Shown piece by piece: positions 60,359 through 64,000 of a stretch of DNA of 64,000 bases (the first letter of the stretch is position 1; each line of letters begins with the position of its first letter). Made by a program: the position numbers and the translations under genes. A model generated the notes under the pieces. The model had not been told where the DNA came from and did no database searches. It worked only from the letters and a program-made list of their open reading frames with translations. Source of the DNA: Aquatica leii (Eukaryota; Arthropoda; Insecta; Coleoptera; Lampyridae); NCBI GenBank assembly GCA_035610365.1, contig CM069435.1, forward strand, positions 59,951,389 through 60,015,388, in the 5' to 3' direction.

Positions 60359-60628
60359 TCTTCATAGCCGGTCGAAAGTACGTTAAGTACGTTATTAATT
60401 CTACTTTTTTTTACTTTAAATGTTGATAAGCATGTTTTTGATGCCTGCCCCCCGACATTTGCGGCACGAGCGAAGCGAGTCCCTAGTTACGAGTATTAAT
60501 ACGCATGAGAAATTCTTTCCTCCCGACGTTATAGAGGGCGCGCGTGTATTTCTCAAAGGGAGTAAATGTTCAACTTTCGTCCCTGCTATTAGGGACGAAA
60601 GTACGTACTTTCGACCGAGGTATGAAGA
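60359..60628. mobile_element. MITE-like unit with ~25 bp inverted termini (~270 bp)
   Basis: TCTTCATAGCCGGTCGAAAG at the left and CTTTCGACCGAGGTATGAAGA at the right are inverted matches with two mismatches. Near the right end a further palindrome, TTTCGTCCCTGCTATTAGGG with its complement, repeats the GAAAGT theme of the adjoining 60260-60349 palindrome. The centre carries GCACGAGCGAAGCGAGTCCC, like the GC-rich core at 21358-21386. The frame 60420-60716 crosses it but has no motif. Confidence 0.65.
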
Positions 60629-60716
60629 AAATATTATTTTAAGAACAGTTGTTTTAAACCGTTATGTTAAACAATTGGTAGATCAGTTTTCGAGTATAGT
60701 TATTTTTCAAGTATAA

Positions 60717-63519
60717 AATTTGTCCCTCGACATGCCCTACCTTTTTCTACGTAGTCGGCTGTCAAAACGAATTCCTGCTAACGTTTTATAAAATACGGAC
60801 CGTTCTTAGCGGTCTCTCTGACTCAACAAGGCTTTCATTATTAAATTGGTTCACGCCACTCTACGTTAATATGTGGGCGAATTCTGCGTAGTGTTGAATG
60901 AAAGCTTGTTTTGGGGTATGTGATTTTATAACGTTTTTTTGTATTGAGGGTTTAAATTAATTTTTCAGCGTGTCGGATCCCTACCCCTGTAATCTTATTA
61001 TGGACGTTGGTAACACCTGTTTGTCGAAAAGTTTCCATGACGTCAGGTCGCATTCTTTTACGTCAAATATTGTATGCATTAAATCCAATTACTTGTGCTA
61101 ACACAGTATGTACGTTTGTGTCAAATTGCTTATTACGTTTTAAGTCAGACTGGTACGGAATTAGCTAATCCCTTACTGGATAATACATAACTGTAAGTAT
61201 TGCATTTTTTATTTTACTTCATTGGTCATGTCGATTATTGGAATGGCCACACGTACATACTAGGTTGTAATCACAATTATTACTAAACTCTTTTTTTGTA
61301 TGTCACATACTTATCGGGTGCGCTTTGATTCTCGATACTTTGATTTTCGAATTCTTGAAATTTAACTTAATAAAGTAAAATCATTCCTTCGTTAAATGTA
61401 AAAGTTAGATCGATTAGGGCACGTAGATGTGCGACGTGTTGCTTCGACAAAAAGCGTAACTTATATTTGGCCTGTGATATCAACTGATGTAATACTGTTT
61501 GCAACGTTTATATGACTATACTTATGTACTGTCTTCGTCCTCTTCAACTATTTCTGTGATACAATAAATATATATTCTGTGTTATTACTTCTGTCATGTT
61601 ACATGTTCTTTTCCAGTTACGGGTAGAGTTAGACGATATCTCCCTTATTTAATGTTTTATCGTCTTGGCTCTCTTTTTAGCTTTACTCTATAATTTAGCA
61701 TCACAAATCCTGCGACTCGGGGAAACTGTGTTAGCCGTTGCCTCTTTTTTTTGTTACAAGAAAACCAGCGTAACAAAACATAAAAGGAAGCAAATAATTC
61801 AACATTAAAGATTTAGCATTAAAATTTGTAGGATGTGTTTTCCAAGTCACCACTCGTTATATGTGGATCTAAAAACATTCTAAAATCATTACAAAATTTT
61901 TTAGATTTCTATAAGAAAATATTGGTTTTATAAACATAATAAAACTAATAATAGATATTATTCAAAATTAACTAACGTAAAACTTTGTTGTAAAGAAAAC
62001 AATTATATTTAAAAAAAACAAATATAATAAGTTTCTACACTCAATTGATTAACATGTTTTACTTTTAAAAAACGCAAATTTAGAACATGTGTAAATACGT
62101 CATACAATGAACTAAACAAAATGCGATTTAAGCAAATGGTCTAATTTAAGTTTCTGTTTTTATATAAAATGTAAACATTTTTAATTTTGTTTATATTTTT
62201 GCTTTATAGTGCCACATAAACACGATCAATTATTTTAAAGAAACTAAAAACTGTGAAAGTAAAAAAAAATATTAGTTTATTTGATGTTTATTATTTATCA
62301 GTTTTTCATAATGCTTAGCATCAATAATAATTAAATTAATACTTTTTACCTTATTTGATAAAATTTTTTTTCTACGACTAACAGCTAATACGACACATAT
62401 GTTTATTAACGGTTAGATAACGTTATGTATTTTTTTCCTTCAGACGAATTTTGTCATTTCCGTACTGGACAATGTCATTACCGTACAGTATAATGAATTA
62501 TGAAAGCATAGATAGTTTCTACAGATATTTCGTGCACCACATTATAAAATTTAAAAACAAAATCATTTATGGCCGTGTGGATGCTGCTGCATTGGTTTCG
62601 ACGGTACGTATAGAGTAAAACAATGTAAATTAAGTGTTTTAGGTTGTGTTTATTAAACTAAATTAAATTTAAATTTATTTTAGAAAATTTAAGTTTAATA
62701 TAATTAGAACAAATCAAAACATCTAATTTGAACCTTAAATACTATACTAAAAATTAAATGAGTAGAGAGCGCTTTGATTCAAGTTACGTTCACACATCTA
62801 AAAATTTTAATCGCGAATATAATTTAAAGTTTAATATTGTTTATTTTTTAAATAATGTATTAAACACAAGATGCAACTTTACTATATAAACAATTTATTT
62901 CTTACGTGTAGAAAGTAATCCTATTTGGAAACGAACATCTGGACTAGAGAAAAGAAAATACGCCATACCCGCAATGCTCAAATGTGCGTGAAACAATAAA
63001 ACAATCTAGTTATCACAGACAAAAAGTTTCGTTTATTTCGACTAGTACTTGTACAATTGATTTTAGAAAAAAAAATGAGACAGACGAGTATCAACCGTAA
63101 ACGTTTAATTACTATGTAGTTGTCAGTACACTAATAACATAAACAGCTGGTGGCTACGCTACTGCTACTAAACAAGATCGTTACACAGACATATAGCCAT
63201 TAATTAAATAAATTAAATGTAAATCACGTGCTAGTTTGGAAAATTTTGAACGACAAAGTCTCTATCCATTTTTTAGACAAAAAGTGCAATCTTTGGTACT
63301 TGAAAACTTCCAGCCAATATTGTCGATTTGCCGTTGGTTTCTTAAACGTTGCATTTTTTTAGAAGCGTTTTGAAAAGCTTATTTTTATTACAGTCAAAAC
63401 TTGTTTTACAAAAGACCTGTGGTGTGCTAAAAATCTCGGCGCGATATTTATTCTTGCGCATCAACGATGTTTTTTAGTAAATGTATATCCTGAAATCGTA
63501 TGAGTACGTTATTAGATCT
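60717..63519. other. AT-rich non-coding stretch
   Basis: No supported gene. The part 60720-61050 is of mixed composition and has no recognised motif; the rest is AT-rich. A short direct repeat of TGTCATTACCGTAC-like words occurs near 62450-62490. Confidence 0.45.
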
Positions 63520-64000
63520 TACATTATCCCAAATCCATTGAATGATGAAAACTATTTTAATTTCTTCAATAACATTCTGCCAGAAGTTCTTAATGACTTA
63601 CCGCTAAACATCAAACAAAGACTTTGATTTCAACAAAATGAAACACCAACTCACACAACCCGAGAAGTCATAGCACTATAAATAAATAATATCCGAATGA
63701 ATAAGTGGATTGGGAAAAAAGTTCTGTTGCGTGACCAGTCTGGAACTCCGATTTAACTCCCCTAGAATTTTTTTTGAGTCAGATAAAGACCTTTGTATAT
63801 GAGATACCAACAAACACTGAATTAGAACTAGTGGCTAAAGTAGAATCTATAGCAGAAGATATAAAAGAAATGCAAGCAGTGCTTCTTCTAATATTAAAAC
63901 ACGCTGCAGGGTTTACGTTGCTACAAATAGTGGCTATTTTAAAAATCAAATTCAGTTCCACTCTTATTGTTTCATTGTTTACTTTCTTATTTTTCTTGTT
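63520..64000 (+). pseudogene. Mariner-like transposase C-terminal remnant, cut by window edge
   Basis: The plus strand resembles the C-terminal half of a mariner/IS630-type DDE transposase abundant in insects. It reads IIPNPLNDENYFNFFNNILPEVL, then NIKQRL, a stop at 63625-63627 where Trp is usual, and FQQNETPTHTTREV, where the catalytic Asp of the QQDGAP motif is Asn (63637-63639) and the next two residues also differ by G-to-A-type codon changes. WIGKK follows, and, after a gap that loses the SPDLTPLDFFLWG segment, the tail QIKTFVYEIPTNTELELVAKVE runs on. The frame is open from about 63778 to the window end in AT-rich sequence. Confidence 0.75.

Noticed and set aside
1..64000. CRISPR array, tRNA, rRNA, phage or bacterial operon content
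   Set aside because: No regularly spaced direct repeats, cloverleaf-like segments, conserved rRNA words or closely packed coding frames were found; the content is eukaryotic.

Overview
This window looks like non-genic or long-intronic nuclear DNA from an arthropod, most likely an insect. It is strongly AT-rich, has long non-coding stretches, short introns where introns can be seen, and a set of decayed transposable elements: BEL/Pao and Gypsy LTR elements, PIF/Harbinger with a MADF/BESS partner, several hAT types, Tc1/mariner and pogo relatives, and a LINE. No operons, ribosome binding sites, rRNA, tRNA or CRISPR arrays were seen. I cannot name the species.

Layout. 1-2240: AT-rich, probably including part of a BEL/Pao 3' LTR. 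2240-6760: BEL/Pao pol remnant on the minus strand, split by about 1 kb of unrelated DNA. 7553-8366: tandem repeat plus a foldback element with ~165 bp arms. 12115-12990: Tc1-like transposase remnant. 17494-18941: foldback element with arms of almost 600 bp. 23833-25090: a spliced, protein-like gene of unrecognised family with two nonsense codons. 25103-25675: tandem array hit by a TA-flanked MITE. 26208-27145: pogo-like transposase. 29948-32620: LTR-like inverted pair and a 307 bp tandem duplication. 33420-35320: second BEL/Pao remnant. 35887-37097: non-autonomous hAT with an exact 8 bp target duplication. 37623-38752: a second hAT-type transposase. 41039-41288 and 41551-41672: two MITEs. 41990-43790: Gypsy-like pol. 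43973-48512: a MYM-type hAT transposase split by a 3.04 kb PIF/Harbinger element. 51184-53195: LINE fragment with a solo LTR inside ORF1. 60260-60628: two adjoining palindromic units. 63520-64000: mariner-like transposase remnant running off the edge.

The most informative structure is the PIF/Harbinger element at 44997-48036. It has inverted termini and a TAA duplication, and its insertion accounts for the break in the hAT gene. Its transposase and MADF/BESS genes lie on opposite strands, and one exon of each lies in the predicted intron of the other. Across the window, catalytic Asp or Glu codons in seven domains of six separate elements read as Asn or Lys (G to A on the coding strand), and Trp codons often read as stops. 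No complete, clearly functional host gene was found. Two short exon-like islands (9805-9888 and 11463-11560) are the only weak host-gene candidates.
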